Of a stretch of DNA of 15,998 nucleotides, positions 14,806-15,998 are shown in pieces; position 1 is the stretch's first letter, and every line of letters begins with the position of its first letter. Origin of the DNA: Pelagibius sp041565695 (GTDB lineage Bacteria; Pseudomonadota; Alphaproteobacteria; Kiloniellales; Kiloniellaceae); contig JBFGUI010000076.1 in the NCBI GenBank assembly GCA_041565695.1, positions 1-15,998 on the forward strand, given 5' to 3'. The notes beneath the pieces are model-generated. The model did not search any database. It worked only from the letters and a program-made list of their open reading frames with translations, and was not told the DNA's origin. Both the position numbers and the translations under genes were made by a program.

Positions 14806-15314
14806 TCTGCTGCTCCTTCACTGGCGCCGGACTTCGGCGCACCTTCACTCTCGCGCGGGGCACTGTCCCGCGGGCCACTGTCGCGCGGGGGGCGCGGACC
14901 GCGGTCGCCGCGATCGCCACGGTCGCCGCGCGGGCCGTCGCCGAAGCGGCCGCCCCGGCGCTCGCCGCGGCCGCCGCGGTCGTCGCGGGTGTTGCGCTGC
15001 TGCATGACGATGGAGGGGCCTTCCTCCAGCTCCTCGACGCGCACCGTCAGGTAGCGGATGACGTCGTCGCTGAGGCGCATGTTGCGCTCCAGCTCGTGCA
15101 TCGCCGGCGCCGGCGCGTCGACCCGCATCATCAGGTAGTGGCCCTTGCGGTTCTTCTTGATGCGGTAGGCCAGGGTGCGCAGGCCCCAGTATTCGGAGCC
15201 GGCGAGGCGCCCGCCGTTGTCTTCGAGGATCTTTGTGTAGTCCGCGACCAGGGTCTCGACCTGGGACGCGGAGACGTCCTGGCGTGCGATCAGCACGCAC
15301 TCGTAGAATGCCAT
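14802..15314 (-). CDS. rpsF: 30S ribosomal protein S6 with Arg/Gly/Asp-rich tail
   Basis: 170 residues from the ATG at 15314, which has AGGGAG six bases upstream; the longer open frame to 15389 adds unrelated sequence. The ferredoxin-like S6 core is residues 1-100: MAFYECVLIARQD, then GGRLAGSEYWGLRTLAYRIK (34-53), and LERNMRLSDDVIRYLTVRVE (75-94). From about 110 a 60-residue low-complexity tail follows, with GDRGDRGDRG and PRDSGPRDSAPRES repeats. Arginines and acidic residues are nearly balanced in number; the tail ends EGAAE. It is first in the ribosomal operon and binds S18. It may repress its own mRNA as an S6:S18 complex, as known in other bacteria. Confidence 0.97.
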   Translation of the reverse strand: MAFYECVLIARQDVSASQVETLVADYTKILEDNGGRLAGSEYWGLRTLAYRIKKNRKGHYLMMRVDAPAPAMHELERNMRLSDDVIRYLTVRVEELEEGPSIVMQQRNTRDDRGGRGERRGGRFGDGPRGDRGDRGDRGPRPPRDSGPRDSAPRESEGAPKSGASEGAAE

Positions 15315-15448
15315 CGTGTACTCCCTCTGGCTGTTCACGGACCGGCGCTGGTCGAAGCCGAGCCGCCCGGCCCTAGCCGGCCCCTTCAAAGCGGGATCCC
15401 GGCAAGGAGTGCTGCGCGGGCCCCGGAGGGCCTTGACGAAGCGGCGCG
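15315..15448 (-). promoter_or_regulatory. structured 5' leader of rpsF mRNA, candidate S6:S18 target
   Basis: About 130 nt lie between the inferred promoter and the rpsF ATG. Short GC hairpins can be drawn at 15367-15380 (CCGGC, 4-nt loop, GCCGG), at the palindrome 15392-15401 (CGGGATCCCG) and at 15419-15432 (GGCCC, loop CGGA, GGGCC). Many bacteria carry an S6:S18-binding leader in front of rpsF. I could not match that motif base by base, so this is a candidate only. Confidence 0.35.
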
Positions 15449-15476
15449 ACTATACACCTTGGCGCCCGCCGTGCAA
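15449..15476 (-). promoter_or_regulatory. rpsF operon promoter
   Basis: On the - strand TTGCAC (complement of 15471-15476), a 16-bp spacer and TATAGT (complement of 15449-15454). The -10 box is near consensus and the leader would be roughly 130 nt. It is embedded in an inverted repeat listed separately. Confidence 0.6.
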
Positions 15477-15484
15477 GCGCCAAG
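15458..15484. repeat. inverted repeat bracketing the rpsF -35 box
   Basis: CTTGGCGC (15458-15465) and GCGCCAAG (15477-15484), a perfect 8-bp inverted repeat with an 11-bp centre. Read on the - strand, one arm lies directly upstream of the -35 box and the other fills the -35/-10 spacer, the layout of an operator. No regulator is identifiable. Confidence 0.5.
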
Positions 15485-15543
15485 AGGGCCGCCGCTTTAC
15501 CCCCGCAAGGCGCCGATTCCGCCGGTTTCGGCGCCCTTCCGGC

Positions 15544-15571
15544 TTGACAGGGGGGCTCCTGTGGCTATGTC
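15544..15571 (+). promoter_or_regulatory. fabD promoter
   Basis: A consensus TTGACA (15544-15549), a 16-bp spacer and TATGTC (15566-15571) on the + strand, about 50 bp before the fabD ATG. GGAG at 15607-15610 serves as ribosome site. It is divergent from the rpsF promoter with about 68 bp between the two -35 boxes. Confidence 0.6.
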
Positions 15572-15620
15572 TGGGCGGCGTTTCGTTCGCCCTCGTCATG
15601 TCTCTTGGAGTTGTGCCCTC

Positions 15621-15998
15621 ATGAGCCTGGCTTTCGTGTTTCCCGGACAGGGCTCCCAGGCGGTCGGCATGGGCCAGGCGCTCGCCGAGGCTTTCCCCGT
15701 CGCCCGCCACACCTTCGAGGAGGTCGACGACGCCCTCGGCCAGCGCCTGTCGCGGCTCATGTTCGAGGGCCCGGAGGAGGACCTGCGCCTCACCGAGAAC
15801 GCCCAGCCGGCCCTCATGGCGGTCAGCCTGGCGGTGACCCGGGTGCTGGAGAGCGAGGGCAAGCTGCGCCTGGCGGACAAGGCGGCCTACGTGGCCGGGC
15901 ACTCCCTGGGAGAATATTCCGCCCTGGCGGCCGCCGGCGCGCTGCAACTCGCCGACGCGGCGCGCCTGCTGCGCCGCCGCGGCGAGGCCATGCAACAG
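15621..15998 (+). CDS. fabD: malonyl-CoA:acyl carrier protein transacylase, N-terminal part
   Basis: 126 residues to the window edge; the full enzyme is about 310. FabD moves malonyl from CoA to ACP, the entry step of type II fatty-acid synthesis in the cytoplasm. Seen: FPGQGSQAVGMG (7-18), TENAQPALMAVSLA (58-71) with the glutamine that shapes the oxyanion hole (Q62), and the nucleophile elbow GHSLGEYSA (93-101) with catalytic S95. The ATG at 15621 begins the conserved start directly, and GGAG lies 10 bp upstream. In related genomes fabG, acpP and fabF follow, and they may lie just outside this window; that is expectation, not observation. Confidence 0.96.
   Translation, partial: MSLAFVFPGQGSQAVGMGQALAEAFPVARHTFEEVDDALGQRLSRLMFEGPEEDLRLTENAQPALMAVSLAVTRVLESEGKLRLADKAAYVAGHSLGEYSALAAAGALQLADAARLLRRRGEAMQQ

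Noticed and set aside
15315..15389. Longer start for rpsF at 15389
   Set aside because: S6 proteins begin at the MAFYECVLIARQD strand, and the ATG at 15314 has a proper AGGGAG site.
15433..15456. TTGACG...TATACA on the + strand as a second fabD promoter
   Set aside because: The spacer is only 12 bp, too short for sigma70; the TTGACA-16-TATGTC pair at 15544-15571 is better placed.

Overview
The window looks like chromosomal DNA of a GC-rich alphaproteobacterium, most likely from the Rhodospirillales in the broad sense (including Kiloniella/Rhodovibrio-type lineages). The evidence is the strong G/C preference at third codon positions, the run rpsF-rpsR-rplI / dnaB / alr / radA / cvpA / purF next to a divergent fabD, which is a familiar alphaproteobacterial arrangement, a B. 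subtilis-like iron-sulfur PurF, and a composite palindromic intergenic repeat of a type common in this class. The genus cannot be named from this window.

Left part (2-2802, + strand). The cut-off end of a phenylacetate-CoA-ligase-type AMP-forming enzyme is followed closely by a glutathione-S-transferase-fold protein and a VOC (glyoxalase-fold) protein, probably one small catabolic or detoxification operon. After an AT-rich island with a perfect 10-bp palindrome and a plausible promoter comes a lone RimK-like ATP-grasp ligase of unknown substrate.

Middle (2893-4077, - strand). A gene of visibly lower GC content with its own good promoter encodes a protein with an N-terminal zinc ribbon, one membrane segment, a coiled coil and a C-terminal astacin/matrixin-like metalloprotease fold. 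Its zinc and catalytic residues are replaced: HExxHxxGxxHE has become RQxxHxxGxxNE, and the Met-turn is altered. The reading frame is intact, so this looks like a membrane-anchored pseudoprotease and is the most unusual item here.

Right part (4214-15314, - strand), read from high to low coordinates. The ribosomal operon rpsF-rpsR-rplI ends at a clear intrinsic terminator. It is followed by dnaB, alr, mlaE and mlaF with overlapping or nearly touching ends. Next comes a 308-bp interval carrying a double-hairpin repeat, then radA, cvpA, purF, a DUF2937 membrane protein and an SDR oxidoreductase, again tightly packed. Together these cover ribosome assembly, replicative helicase, peptidoglycan D-alanine supply, phospholipid transport, recombination repair, purine synthesis and lipid/redox metabolism. 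Ribosomal proteins S6 and L9 both carry long low-complexity C-terminal tails.

Right edge (15621-15998, + strand). The start of fabD (malonyl-CoA:ACP transacylase) is divergent from rpsF. The 306-bp gap between them holds one recognisable promoter for each direction; the rpsF promoter is embedded in a perfect 8-bp inverted repeat. Apart from the pseudoprotease, the orphan ATP-grasp gene and a few regulatory or repeat structures, the window is ordinary housekeeping DNA. I saw no rRNA, tRNA, CRISPR array, insertion sequence or phage gene.
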